A stretch of 64,000 bases of DNA from the IMG/VR virus record IMGVR_UViG_3300025423_000009, positions 1-64,000 of that record, one strand, 5' to 3'. The DNA comes from a virus. A program made the translations under genes and the position numbers. The notes under the pieces were generated by a model. It ran no database searches. It saw nothing but the letters and a program-made list of their open reading frames with translations, and was not told the DNA's origin. This document shows positions 29,735-38,692 of this stretch, piece after piece. Position 1 is the first letter of the stretch; each line of letters begins with the position of its first letter.

Positions 29735-32026
29735 TTAACCTTCGATGTTCTCGAGCTCCTCACACACGTCGGCCAGAAGCGTGTGAGCCTTCTGAACCTT
29801 CATGAAAAGGTGAGTGTTCTTGAAGTCCGCGTGACGAGGAACCACGCCCTCGCAGCGTTCGATGACTTCCGCGAGGTCCTTCAGAGCGTCAACGAGCGCG
29901 TTCTGTGGAACCGTCGTGTCTCCCTGATCCGTCTCGACTTCCGCAGACTCTTTCACGGCACCGTTGGTATTCTCGGCATGCTTGGCACTCACTTCCGCCG
30001 TGCCGTCCCAGCCCTTGGAGTCTTCTTCGACCTGAATGCCCAGGTACTTCTTGAGGCCGTCGCCGTAAGAGGTAATGAACTTCTGAAGCTCGGGTTGCAG
30101 ACGAGAGTCGATGCCGTCCGTACCTCGACCGGAGAGGATCTGCTTGAGCTCTTTCTCGTGATCATCCGCATACTGCTTATCGAAGTTTGACATGCATTCC
30201 TTGATCAGATCTTCTCCAAGGATCTCAAAGGCTTCATTGAAAGAAACATCTTCGGTCACACCACGCTGTTTCAGAAGAGCCTGAATGCGAGACATAGTGG
30301 CCTGAAGTTGCTTAGTGGATTGCTTGGCGAGCTTGGACTGTGCGGCTTTCTGAGCCAAAGTGGCAGCACCGGTTGCCGCAGATTTAGTCGAGGCTATAGA
30401 ATTTGCACTCTGCAACTGTTGCAATTCTTTCTGAATTGGCTTAAGCTTTTCAGCTGAATCGCCGGCATGCTGACGATTCAATAACTGATATTCCAACTGA
30501 TAGACACGTTTGCGTTTCTCTAAGTCTTTGATATCCTGAGGATTTGCATTATCCTTCTTCATCTTGGCTAATGCCTGATCGGCCGTAGTAATACTGTCAA
30601 CCAACGAAGCAGCTTTTTTCTTAAATTCAGTATCATCATTCCCCTTGGCACCAGTTATCGCAGGTTTAGCAGTAGGAGCAGCACCAACAACGGATTGAAT
30701 GCCGGCTTCGACTTTACCAGCGACCGTATCACCCACTTTTTTCACAACATTCTTACCGAGAGCCTTGACCGTATCGAACAGGCCTTCATCAATCATAACA
30801 TCTTCATCCAGAGTCTCTTCCTTGACGGTCTCGTGATACTTCGAAGTTCCCTTGCTCAAAACCTTCTTGATCTTGTCGGCCACCGGCTTGGTAGCCTTGG
30901 CATGTTTGACATGCTTAGAAGCGTTGACGGCGTCTTCGCCCAGAAGAATTACAATAGCCGATTCCTTCAGGCCAGGACCAGTGAGTCCCTTGGGCATGGA
31001 TTCCGCACCCTTATGAGTGGTTCCGGTGGCCTTGGGAGCCTCCGCATTCAACTTACCAGAGGGAGCCGTGTCTTTGACTTTCTCGGCCGATTCAGTGCCA
31101 GATTGCTTGGAGCCAGTCGCCTTGGGAGCCGCGGCGTTCTGTGTACCGCCTTTGGTCGTATCCTTCAAGGACTCGGCGGATTCGGCGCCGGCTTGCTTGG
31201 TGCTTTTGGCTTCGGGAGCCTTGGCTTGCTTGGAGATTGAACTCTTGATGTCCTTGACATCCTGCTCGACCTGTTCCATCTCGTCGTAATGCTCGGGTTT
31301 GGTCGGACTTGTGCCCATCGGAAGAGCAGGCTTCGACTTAGAATCCATGGATTCCGTACCAGTCTGCTTATCCTGATTCACGTCGTGAACTCTGTTGATC
31401 ACATGAGCGGCTTTGAAGCGCTTCTCGCCTTCCGCACGAGGTTCCTCAACACCTTCCTTCACGGAACGTTGAGCGGCATAGTAGGCACCCAGAGCCATGT
31501 TGATGCGCTCGGCTTTGGTCTTACCCTTGAACTTGGCGTCATTGGAGTTCACAAAGTCATGAATCCATTCGGAGGCGGGCTGAGAGGCCTTCAGAGCTTC
31601 AGTGATCTCCTCTTCGGAAATCTCAATGGACTCTTCAATAGGAACGACACGATTCTTAAACATCGAAAACATTTTGCCGTCATCCTGCTTGATTAGAACT
31701 TCCTTCGACCAATCAATAGGTTTATAGTTACCACTAAGATTCATAGGAACTCCGCGGCCGTCAGTCTTAACGTTTGAGCGATCAACGATCACACCTTCTT
31801 TACCAGAATCAAGGCCAGATCCAGAGACGACCTTGACACGTGAGCCAACCTTAAGCGTAGTGGCCTCATCCGTCATGGTATGAGACTCCGGAGTCTCGAC
31901 ATTGGAGATAGGAGTGGTATCTGCCTTATCGACGTAGATGGATGTCGATGCGGCATCGGGCCAGGTTTCGGAGATGATGCCCATGGCCGCTTCGGCAATG
32001 GCCTGAGTAATTTTGTCTTTGATCAT
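29735..32026 (-). CDS. Large disordered internal virion protein candidate
   Basis: 763 residues. The short N-terminus MIKDKITQAIAEA carries I-A-E-A, a fitting gp21 site. Residues 55-125 form a small KOW/SH3-like region (VGSRVKVVSGSGLDSGKEGV). Residues 150-195 hold WIHDFVNSNDAKFKGKTKAE, a module shared with the 225-residue protein at 32730. Residues 250-345 are three imperfect repeats rich in Ala, Lys, Thr and Glu (AAPKATGSKQSGTESAEKVK). A helical Gln/Lys-rich part with AT-richer codons (residues 430-575) and an acidic C-terminus follow. Many (I/L)-x-E sites could allow processing. Late promoter at 32050-32057. Confidence 0.55.
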   Translation of the reverse strand: MIKDKITQAIAEAAMGIISETWPDAASTSIYVDKADTTPISNVETPESHTMTDEATTLKVGSRVKVVSGSGLDSGKEGVIVDRSNVKTDGRGVPMNLSGNYKPIDWSKEVLIKQDDGKMFSMFKNRVVPIEESIEISEEEITEALKASQPASEWIHDFVNSNDAKFKGKTKAERINMALGAYYAAQRSVKEGVEEPRAEGEKRFKAAHVINRVHDVNQDKQTGTESMDSKSKPALPMGTSPTKPEHYDEMEQVEQDVKDIKSSISKQAKAPEAKSTKQAGAESAESLKDTTKGGTQNAAAPKATGSKQSGTESAEKVKDTAPSGKLNAEAPKATGTTHKGAESMPKGLTGPGLKESAIVILLGEDAVNASKHVKHAKATKPVADKIKKVLSKGTSKYHETVKEETLDEDVMIDEGLFDTVKALGKNVVKKVGDTVAGKVEAGIQSVVGAAPTAKPAITGAKGNDDTEFKKKAASLVDSITTADQALAKMKKDNANPQDIKDLEKRKRVYQLEYQLLNRQHAGDSAEKLKPIQKELQQLQSANSIASTKSAATGAATLAQKAAQSKLAKQSTKQLQATMSRIQALLKQRGVTEDVSFNEAFEILGEDLIKECMSNFDKQYADDHEKELKQILSGRGTDGIDSRLQPELQKFITSYGDGLKKYLGIQVEEDSKGWDGTAEVSAKHAENTNGAVKESAEVETDQGDTTVPQNALVDALKDLAEVIERCEGVVPRHADFKNTHLFMKVQKAHTLLADVCEELENIEG

Positions 32027-32049
32027 GGAATTGAAAGGTTGTGTTTTCT

Positions 32050-32057
32050 ATTTATAG
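32050..32057 (-). promoter_or_regulatory. Late promoter of the 763-residue protein gene
   Basis: TATAAATA on the minus strand, 23 bases upstream of the start codon. Confidence 0.75.
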
Positions 32058-32062
32058 GTTTT

Positions 32063-32395
32063 TTACTTTGCAATCGGTGCATGTTGCCACACATTTGTGA
32101 ACCAGACCAGAAAGCCAGCGGCTAATATGGAAGATACAAAGATCCAAAAGAACTTACGAAGGCCCTGAAGAGTATTTCCATCTTTGGCCTGATCGATGCG
32201 AATGTCATTGATCGACTTTTCGTTTCGTGTGGTTCGTTCCTCGATCGAGATGAGCTGTTTCATCAGTACACCGTTTGTCTGCTCGAGGTTCGAGATCTTC
32301 TCTTCGACTCGCGCGAGAGCCACGATGGCTTCCGACAACTTATCAATCTTCTCTTCCATGCGCTCTAGGCGCGTGCTTGTTCCTTCTTGAGACAT
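32063..32395 (-). CDS. Coiled-coil membrane protein (XhlA/DUF7201-like), holin or lysis accessory candidate
   Basis: 110 residues. Residues 5-85 are a heptad-rich coiled coil (RLERMEEKIDKLSEAIVALA), and residues 87-102 a single membrane segment (FFWIFVSSILAAGFLVWF) close to the C-terminus. Small XhlA-like proteins with this layout are often holin or membrane-anchoring proteins in phages. A direct lysis role is not shown by the sequence. Confidence 0.5.
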   Translation of the reverse strand: MSQEGTSTRLERMEEKIDKLSEAIVALARVEEKISNLEQTNGVLMKQLISIEERTTRNEKSINDIRIDQAKDGNTLQGLRKFFWIFVSSILAAGFLVWFTNVWQHAPIAK

Positions 32396-32396
32396 A

Positions 32397-32723
32397 TCAT
32401 TTTACTATTTTTGAGACTGGCGTACTGGTCCATGTGCGGCAACTCCAGTAGTTCGCTTTCCATTTAGGCCCCGGATCCTCGCAGTGATGACGAGCTCGGT
32501 AGTTACGACGACGTGCCGGATCGTCCCGCTTAATCTCCATGTTCGGATCTCCGAATCCGAGCTTGATGACGTTGCCCTTCTCGTTCTTCACGTACACAGC
32601 GAACTTCTTGGGACCGCCGGGAGTACGAAAAGGCTTATTCAGCTCGACCTTGCGGCCATCATATTCGGCTTCCTGAATGTCCAGGAACTCGCAAAACGTC
32701 GAAACTGGAAGGAAATCGTTCAT
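32397..32723 (-). CDS. Conserved phage protein (DPARRxxxRARHxC motif)
   Basis: 108 residues. The pattern LNKPFRTPGGPKKFAVYVKN ... FGDPNMEIKRDDPARRRNYR ... ARHHCEDPGPKWKANYWSC is conserved in large phages of cyanobacteria and proteobacteria. The Cys and His may bind a metal. It is placed among late internal-protein genes; function unknown. Confidence 0.6.
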   Translation of the reverse strand: MNDFLPVSTFCEFLDIQEAEYDGRKVELNKPFRTPGGPKKFAVYVKNEKGNVIKLGFGDPNMEIKRDDPARRRNYRARHHCEDPGPKWKANYWSCRTWTSTPVSKIVK

Positions 32724-32729
32724 GGAAAG

Positions 32730-33407
32730 TTACATCTTGGCCGGAGGAACCGGCAGCTCCGTAGGCACCGGATTGACAGGAGAAGCTACGGCGATACGAA
32801 TCGCATCGGGTTCCGTGCCGGAATCACACGCATAGGCGGCTTCCTGACGTTCCGTGGACTTACGACGATAGTAGTCGTAGATTCCGTGAATCGAGGCGTG
32901 AATGCCGGCGATCTTGTGTTGAATCCAGGCCGGACACTCATCGAAGTTTGGAAGCACATTGAAGAGGTCATCGGCCATGTCGGCGATCTCGTCGAGCTCA
33001 TTACGCGTCATCGAGATCTCCTCGGCTTCGTGTCCACCATCCAGATGACTCTCCTGGACTGGCTTCTTGCCCGTGGCCTTCTGCGCGGCTCCAAAGTCCG
33101 ACAGCGCCATCTTGATTCGAGATGACTTATCCATTCCCTTGAATCGAGGATCCGTCGACTTGGTGTAGTCGGTGATCCATTTTTCAACCGGATCCTTCTC
33201 GGCATTTAAGGATTCTGGAATACGAATCGTTTTAATGGATTTTTCGACTTCATATTCATCCGTGGCCAGATCATGTGCCTGTTCATTGGAACCACGATCG
33301 GCCGAAATAGAAGACTGTGCCTTAGTCGGAGCCACGAAGTGAGCTTCCGTGTCTTCATGTGACGCCGCCTCGACAAGAGCCGTACGAATCTGTTTCAGTG
33401 ATTTCAT
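32730..33407 (-). CDS. Capsid-targeted internal protein candidate
   Basis: 225 residues. N-terminus MKSLKQIRTALVEA|ASHED, a clear targeting peptide with the L-V-E-A site. Residues 70-110 contain the module VEKWITDYTKSTDPRFKGMD then SRIKMALSDFGAAQ, homologous to a part of the 763-residue protein. The middle is acidic and helical, and the end is Pro-rich (PVNPVPTELPVPPAKM). Late promoter variant CATAAATA at 33415-33422. Confidence 0.55.
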   Translation of the reverse strand: MKSLKQIRTALVEAASHEDTEAHFVAPTKAQSSISADRGSNEQAHDLATDEYEVEKSIKTIRIPESLNAEKDPVEKWITDYTKSTDPRFKGMDKSSRIKMALSDFGAAQKATGKKPVQESHLDGGHEAEEISMTRNELDEIADMADDLFNVLPNFDECPAWIQHKIAGIHASIHGIYDYYRRKSTERQEAAYACDSGTEPDAIRIAVASPVNPVPTELPVPPAKM

Positions 33408-33413
33408 GTTTTC

Positions 33414-34616
33414 TTATTTATGAGAGTGAAGCTTCTTGAAACGTTTGAAGTCCGCACGAATGGCCGAAAGTTCCGTTTCGCGACCAATGATGGTGTTCTC
33501 GGCCAGAAACTTCTCGATCAGAGTGCGATTCGATTCCTCAGCGATGAGTTGAATCATTCGCACGTGCTTCTCAGAAACCTGTGTGGACTCAGTCTTCATC
33601 AGCTCGTCCGTGTAGTATCCAGTGATCTCCTCGGGTGACCACTCATTGGCCTGAGACTGACGACCCTTGAACCAGGTGATCAGCTTTCCTTCAGGAGTCA
33701 CGGACTTCGGCCAGTCCTGAGACTCATCCGGATCCGTCATCTCGAACGGACGATCATTGACCAAAACGGAACCGTACTTGACCGTAAGCTTATCGGAAGG
33801 CTTCAGCGTGACCATTGTGGCCAGAGTATTGACATCCATGCCTGATTGGCCGATAGCTTCTGGCACACAATTCGGAACCGTCTTGCCATCCTTCTCCTTG
33901 GTGCCGATGGCCTTATAGCCTTTCCAGCAGGCTTTCTCGAGACTCTCTTTCTTGATTAGATCCTTGATCGGAATGAGCTGTTCGTTCGTCTGTCCCGGCG
34001 TGACTTCTTTGTTCTGCTGAGTCAGCGTCTTGGTGCCCCAGTCACGATCATGGGAGAGCTCCTCGTTCTCACCATTTGCATGGCTCTGAGCGATCTGCTT
34101 GGCTTTCGCGATCGCGTTCGAAGATTGAGCATTGACCTTTCCGATCTGCTTAGCGACGCCGCGCTCCTTTCCCTTTGGAGAGAAGTTGACATGCCAGAAC
34201 AATCCATGCTGAAACAGGATGTAGCGGCCTTGATCCGTGCTAGCCTCTTCCTGACCAGGAATAGCATCGACGGGTTTCCATTCTAGAACCGTCTTAGCAC
34301 CCTCTTCGACTTCGCTTTCCGACTCATTGGCCGACGATTGATTCGGATTCTTGCCTTGAGCATCGATGAAGTTCTCGGCGGCCTGCTTGGCCTTCATGAA
34401 AGCCAGAGGCTGACCGGTCGGAGTCTTGAAGATCTGATTGCCCTTGGTGCCACCGGACGGAACAAACGACACGATCAGATTGCCGGCCACGTTCTTCAGT
34501 GTAAACTTAGATCCGTCCTGAAGCTTTGCTTCCTGTGCTCCGGTATCCTCGCTCGAGGTCTCCCACTTGAGAGTACCCTCGATCATTACGTTTTTGATGG
34601 ATTCTGTTAGATTCAT
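33414..34616 (-). CDS. Capsid-targeted internal protein candidate, 400 residues
   Basis: N-terminus MNLTESIKNVMIEG|TLKWE with site M-I-E-G. Two beta-rich regions (residues 30-75 and 110-165) are separated by disordered Ser/Glu-rich linkers. A motif KACWKGYKAIGTKEKDGK leading to VPNCVPE (about residues 233-258) recurs in cyanophage proteins of unknown function. The C-terminal helix is charged. Possibly several domains delivered together. A late-like octamer (AATAAATA) occurs upstream near 34630. Confidence 0.5.
   Translation of the reverse strand: MNLTESIKNVMIEGTLKWETSSEDTGAQEAKLQDGSKFTLKNVAGNLIVSFVPSGGTKGNQIFKTPTGQPLAFMKAKQAAENFIDAQGKNPNQSSANESESEVEEGAKTVLEWKPVDAIPGQEEASTDQGRYILFQHGLFWHVNFSPKGKERGVAKQIGKVNAQSSNAIAKAKQIAQSHANGENEELSHDRDWGTKTLTQQNKEVTPGQTNEQLIPIKDLIKKESLEKACWKGYKAIGTKEKDGKTVPNCVPEAIGQSGMDVNTLATMVTLKPSDKLTVKYGSVLVNDRPFEMTDPDESQDWPKSVTPEGKLITWFKGRQSQANEWSPEEITGYYTDELMKTESTQVSEKHVRMIQLIAEESNRTLIEKFLAENTIIGRETELSAIRADFKRFKKLHSHK
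33415..33422 (-). promoter_or_regulatory. Late promoter variant
   Basis: CATAAATA on the minus strand, 7 bases upstream of the ATG at 33407. The short distance means a very short leader or a neighbouring promoter in use. Confidence 0.4.
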
Positions 34617-34629
34617 TGAAGTAAAATCT

Positions 34630-35451
34630 TTATTTATTCATTGGCTCGACGTCCGAGAGCCAGTGTTTCTTGTTTCCTTCCGTGACCAGAAAGTTAGGAC
34701 CACGCTTGACGATCTGAACGACTTCTCCGCCTTTCAGACGAATCGAGTCGCCAACATTGAAGACCTCGCCACGAACATATGATTCGCGAATCGTGGACAG
34801 CGGACTGAACTGAACGTCTTCGCGAAAAGTGGCAGATTCCTTCAGGCCCATGCGCTTACGAAGAAGATTGAAGAGTCCGATCGCATCCTCGAATCCGTGT
34901 GGCAAACCCTTGGAGAATGAGCGAAGGTCGTTGTCACGAACCGCCTGACGCATCTTGGAGGCCGACATGCCTTCCACTTCATCATCGGAATCCGGATCAC
35001 GATGACCGGCCGAGACCACCTCAATGCCGCCTGGAAAGTCGTAGTATCCATCATTCTTGAGTTTCTGGCCCTCGTACTTCTGCAGAAGCTTCGAGAATTC
35101 CGTGACTCGATCCTGACCAACCACCAAAACAAAGCGAGTGAAGCCATCCTGATAAGCCTTGCAAGCCACATCGAAGAATGTCTTGATAGACTTATCTTCA
35201 ATGATATTTCGAGCATGCTTGGGAAACATCTGCCGCATCACCTTGACCTTCTCGGAGTAGTGAAGAGGATTCTTTGTTGGATCTGTAGATTGAGAAGCGT
35301 AGATCTTATAGGTTCCACCAGCCGCTTCAGAAGCCACCGCGTCAATTAGCTTTTCATGACCTACAGTTGGAGGATTGAAACGTCCAAACGTGACCGTGAT
35401 CTCCTTGACCGTGGCCTCGACAAACTGTCGAAATGATTTTAAGTTTCCCAT
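34630..35451 (-). CDS. Capsid-targeted HxGH nucleotidyltransferase
   Basis: 273 residues. After the targeting-like start MGNLKSFRQFVEA|TVKE comes an adenylyl/cytidylyltransferase domain: ITVTFGRFNPPTVGHEKLI (T-x-G-H type motif near residue 33), VLVVGQDRV, and the second motif GMSASKMRQAV near residue 165. A C-terminal SH3-like domain follows (FNVGDSIRLKGGEVVQIV). The family includes NMN adenylyltransferases, so NAD synthesis is one possibility; cytidylyl transfer is another. It lies between other internal-protein genes. Confidence 0.65.
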   Translation of the reverse strand: MGNLKSFRQFVEATVKEITVTFGRFNPPTVGHEKLIDAVASEAAGGTYKIYASQSTDPTKNPLHYSEKVKVMRQMFPKHARNIIEDKSIKTFFDVACKAYQDGFTRFVLVVGQDRVTEFSKLLQKYEGQKLKNDGYYDFPGGIEVVSAGHRDPDSDDEVEGMSASKMRQAVRDNDLRSFSKGLPHGFEDAIGLFNLLRKRMGLKESATFREDVQFSPLSTIRESYVRGEVFNVGDSIRLKGGEVVQIVKRGPNFLVTEGNKKHWLSDVEPMNK

Positions 35452-35464
35452 GATGTAGTAAGAT

Positions 35465-35680
35465 TTACGATAGCTTCAGATAGGGCCGTCGAGCTCGTCT
35501 CTCGGCACGCTCAACGAGGCGTCGCGAGTTGGCCCGTCGATACGGCAGGCCTTGCTCACGAAGTCCACGCCGACGCTTGACGTACTGATAGTTCAAGAGG
35601 CCGTCATCGTTCAGATACTCACCTGTGTAGTCTACCGATGTGAGATCCTTGAAGTTGACTTTGGATGAGTCTTGAGCCAT
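35465..35680 (-). CDS. Small basic protein
   Basis: 71 residues ending in a strongly basic stretch (YVKRRRGLREQGLPYRRAN, RRLVERAERRARRP) that could bind DNA or RNA. Late promoter TATAAATA at 35692-35699. A DNA-associated virion role is plausible but unproven. Confidence 0.5.
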   Translation of the reverse strand: MAQDSSKVNFKDLTSVDYTGEYLNDDGLLNYQYVKRRRGLREQGLPYRRANSRRLVERAERRARRPYLKLS

Positions 35681-35691
35681 GTCTATTTCGT

Positions 35692-35699
35692 TATTTATA
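35692..35699 (-). promoter_or_regulatory. Late promoter
   Basis: TATAAATA on the minus strand between the ligase-like protein and the 71-residue basic protein. Confidence 0.7.
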
Positions 35700-35704
35700 C
35701 GAAT

Positions 35705-36919
35705 TCAACGTTGCCAGCCTTTAACCACGTCTGGACTGAAGTTAGCTTTGGAGAACTCCAGTCGATCGACCAGCTTGACGGTTCCGGCCTTGGTTCCGAC
35801 CACGTAGCCTTCCTGTCCGGTTCGTTCGTATCCATCCTTGGTCTTCAGAAACGTCGAGATTCCTCCAAGACGATTTAGCTGAGCAATCAATTCCTTCTTG
35901 GCTCCCACCAGTTGAGCCTGAAGCTTGAATGCCTTGACGATGTTTGACAGATTCTCTCTGGAGAAGAAGTCGAACGTGATCTGACGTCGTGCATTGACGG
36001 CCTGCTTACCCTTCTCGGTCTTCTTCGAAGCCACTTCCCGATCGAAGCGAGCGTTCATCCAGGCCACGAGCTCCGTGGCATGCTTCTGTGGATCATCGAT
36101 CTCTCGGCCCGCACGAACCTTCGAATTAGCAAAGGTCTCGATGGTCTGAGCCAGATCAGGATTGGATTGCAAGGCTTTTAGAATCGAGGACGGAATGGAC
36201 TTGAGAGTGGCCTCGGCTTCCTTGAGAGTCGCATCGACTTTACCGAGGTCTGCGGTGGATGATACCTTCTCCGTGCCGATACCCTTGAGATCCGCCGTGC
36301 GCCACCAGATCGAAGGAATTCGCTTAAACGATTTGGTGTCTACTCCCGGAGAAGCATGGAGTGCACTCAGCTTACCGGTATATGACGTATGAAACACCAC
36401 GCCGATCTTGGCGGCCATGATAGCCTTGGCTTCCGATGAATCGAGTGGAACCGCGTAAACGATCGTGTTTGGATGAAAGGTGACGTAGTCTCGACCTTGA
36501 ATCTTCTGACGCTTCAGAGTGTCGGACGTGAAGAGCAAATCTCCTTGAATGATTCCTCGAATGCCAAGCTTGGAGAACTCGATCAGAGCGACCTTCATCT
36601 TGTTATTGAGATCTCCGGCCTCGATGTGATCGTCGATGTCCTGTGGAGTCTTATACACCTCTGGAACTTTATTGAAGATCGACTTCTTGGCCACGAAGAA
36701 CTTACCATCGGCTGGATCGGTACCACAGAAAATTGCCGGCGCGCCATCCCACTTGACCGTGACGGAAGCCGTGGCTCCTTTTCCGGTCAGAGAGTCACGA
36801 ACCGCACGAAGAGCCTGAATGGCCGACTTGGCGCCCTCGATACCACCATAGAGGACCTGATCCTCCACATGAGTTAGATGTCCAGAACCTTCGAGAATGA
36901 ATTGCTTGAAAGTCATCAT
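35705..36919 (-). CDS. Capsid-targeted ligase-like covalent nucleotidyltransferase (DUF6267-like)
   Basis: 404 residues from ATG 36919. MMTFKQFILEG|SGHLTH has the targeting pattern with site I-L-E-G. The core shows motifs of the DNA/RNA ligase and capping superfamily in order: I, VTVKWDGAPA (Lys 56); III-like, RGIIQGDLLF; IV, GQEGYVVGT; V, TVKLVDR. Similar proteins in cyanophages are usually left as DUF6267. If active it would carry a nucleotide on Lys 56 and could join or cap RNA or DNA ends. The substrate is unknown. It overlaps no gene and follows the 300-residue protein directly. Confidence 0.6.
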   Translation of the reverse strand: MMTFKQFILEGSGHLTHVEDQVLYGGIEGAKSAIQALRAVRDSLTGKGATASVTVKWDGAPAIFCGTDPADGKFFVAKKSIFNKVPEVYKTPQDIDDHIEAGDLNNKMKVALIEFSKLGIRGIIQGDLLFTSDTLKRQKIQGRDYVTFHPNTIVYAVPLDSSEAKAIMAAKIGVVFHTSYTGKLSALHASPGVDTKSFKRIPSIWWRTADLKGIGTEKVSSTADLGKVDATLKEAEATLKSIPSSILKALQSNPDLAQTIETFANSKVRAGREIDDPQKHATELVAWMNARFDREVASKKTEKGKQAVNARRQITFDFFSRENLSNIVKAFKLQAQLVGAKKELIAQLNRLGGISTFLKTKDGYERTGQEGYVVGTKAGTVKLVDRLEFSKANFSPDVVKGWQR

Positions 36920-36923
36920 ATCA

Positions 36924-37826
36924 TCATTCGGCTGAGTCAGAAGCTTCAATCTTTACTAGCGGCTTGATAGTCTTGGAAGTGTATCGCTCGATCGAGACGT
37001 CCGTGGCCTTCACGGATTTAACGGCCACGATCGTTCCCATCTTCGGATAGTTTTCAACGTTGTGAAGGAACACGACCTCGTGATTCTTGAAGTAATGATC
37101 GTAAGCGATCTTTCCAAACTTCTCCTCGATCTTCTGAAACTCTTTGGGAAACTTAGCTTTCAGCTCAGCGATGATTGATCCAGGAATCTCGGAAGTGACT
37201 TCGAATCCACCACGATTGGCCAGATCGATCAATGCGCGCTCGACTTCGATGGTCGAGAAAGTACCTCCGAGCTTAAAGTCATAAGCGTGTCCGGACTTCT
37301 TAACCTTCACGGCCTTGAGTTCATACTCGGCTTCCGGAAGCATGATGTCTTTTCCACCCGAAGATCCGCCACCTAAAGTCGCGTAGTCATACATGAAGTA
37401 GAACAAGACTTCACCGGGACCGATTCCTTTGACTCCATAGTTGTATAGTCTTGCAAATGATTTGCCGCTTTCGAGCTCGGAGTTTTTCAGTTCAGCCAAT
37501 GCGTGATTGAACTCTTCCTTCTTAATCGTCTTGCTCTTTAAAGTCTTAGATATATGGAACTTTGGAAAGTAGTACTTGCAGAAGAGGTATTGAATCTCAC
37601 GCTTGTTCTTCAGAGTCTGAAAGTCCGTGCCGGTTAGATTGAGTTGAGTCACGTGTTCGGCGCGATTGAGGAATTCTTTATCTAGTTTGTCGACGTCAGA
37701 CTTCTCAGAAGTGGCCTCGTTGATGATGACCTCCGCACGATTGATGAATGCTATGTCAAGCCCATACGTTTCAGGATCGATCGATTTGAGGCAATGGCCG
37801 CGAAATTCATTGAGCGTCTTCTTCAT
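36924..37826 (-). CDS. Hypothetical protein, possible PD-(D/E)XK-like fold
   Basis: 300 residues. The middle GPGEVLFYFMYDYATLGGGS ... GKDIMLPEAEYELKAVKV has the spacing G-E-x...D-x(n)-E-x-K found in PD-(D/E)XK nucleases. The N-terminus MKKTLNEFRGHCLKS looks like the targeting helix but has no cleavage Glu. The C-terminal part is beta-rich. Nuclease activity is an inference only. Confidence 0.45.
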   Translation of the reverse strand: MKKTLNEFRGHCLKSIDPETYGLDIAFINRAEVIINEATSEKSDVDKLDKEFLNRAEHVTQLNLTGTDFQTLKNKREIQYLFCKYYFPKFHISKTLKSKTIKKEEFNHALAELKNSELESGKSFARLYNYGVKGIGPGEVLFYFMYDYATLGGGSSGGKDIMLPEAEYELKAVKVKKSGHAYDFKLGGTFSTIEVERALIDLANRGGFEVTSEIPGSIIAELKAKFPKEFQKIEEKFGKIAYDHYFKNHEVVFLHNVENYPKMGTIVAVKSVKATDVSIERYTSKTIKPLVKIEASDSAE

Positions 37827-37839
37827 GTCCTTCTATTTA

Positions 37840-38688
37840 TTAGATTCCTTGTTTCTCGATCGAAGCCGGAAGTTCCGTGGCCTTGGAATTCATGGCCGCT
37901 CGAGGCTTCAGAGTCACTCGAACTCCCTTATACTCCTTACCATCCACCTTGAATCGAGCCGAAGGCATCGCTTCCGCCGATAGAACCACACGCCTCTGTT
38001 GATCATTCAGGTACATATTCAGATCTCGATCATTAAGCCTGAATCCCACGGAAGCTCGAAGAGTGTAAGACTCTCCGGTCTTAGACAGTCGAAACACCTT
38101 TCCCTCACTTCGAAACTCAATATTGTCCTTGCTCTTCTTCGTATCCCTCTTGTACAATGGACCAAATACGGCTCGTCCGGCTAGCTTGCGATCCTTTACA
38201 GGTAGAAAGAAGCTCTTCTGACCTTCCGTGATGTCGATTAAACGACTGGCCACTTGGCGCAGAAATGCCGCGACCTCTGAATCCTTGGAGATGTTGCCGA
38301 TCCGTCCTCCATCGGCATGGAATGACAGGCCCGAGTAGAAGTCGATCTGAGAGGGATTTGTCACCCAATCCAGACAGAAGTAGCACGTCTCCTGAAACTT
38401 GCCATTGATCAGAGAAACGAAGGCCAGATCCGCCTTCGATCGAGTCTGGCGATCAAGATCTATGAGAGGATGATTGAAGACTCGATTGACGCCATAGATG
38501 TCCTTGAGCTTAATTGGTGTGTTGGCGATGGTTAGCGTGATCGGCTCACCGATGCGAAAGAGCTCAGAATTAAAGTAAGTCATGAACGCCGTGATGCCGC
38601 GTTCCATGGAAGACGGATCGTTGAGCTTGTATGACTTGTCGAGTGAGGCCTGCTGAAAGAGCAGGCCATGAGTCTTCGCGGATGGCAT
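37840..38688 (-). CDS. Hypothetical protein, late block
   Basis: 282 residues. Features: MPSAKTHGLLFQQASLDKSY, a KADLAFVSLINGK segment followed by CYFCLDWV, and a beta-rich C-terminus (VRVTLKPRAAMN). No family recognised. It has no targeting peptide. Lies 13 bases upstream of the 300-residue gene, which it may assist. A late-like octamer AATAAATA lies in the gap. Confidence 0.45.
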   Translation of the reverse strand: MPSAKTHGLLFQQASLDKSYKLNDPSSMERGITAFMTYFNSELFRIGEPITLTIANTPIKLKDIYGVNRVFNHPLIDLDRQTRSKADLAFVSLINGKFQETCYFCLDWVTNPSQIDFYSGLSFHADGGRIGNISKDSEVAAFLRQVASRLIDITEGQKSFFLPVKDRKLAGRAVFGPLYKRDTKKSKDNIEFRSEGKVFRLSKTGESYTLRASVGFRLNDRDLNMYLNDQQRRVVLSAEAMPSARFKVDGKEYKGVRVTLKPRAAMNSKATELPASIEKQGI

Positions 38689-38692
38689 GTCC

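Noticed and set aside
27474-31696. Several plus-strand frames of 70-235 codons opposite the internal protein genes
   Set aside because: They are shadows of GC-biased minus-strand codons. The minus-strand proteins have late promoters, targeting peptides and recognisable domains.
36924-37826. Counting the 300-residue protein among the capsid-targeted set
   Set aside because: The N-terminal helix looks similar but there is no hydrophobic-x-Glu site at the expected place.
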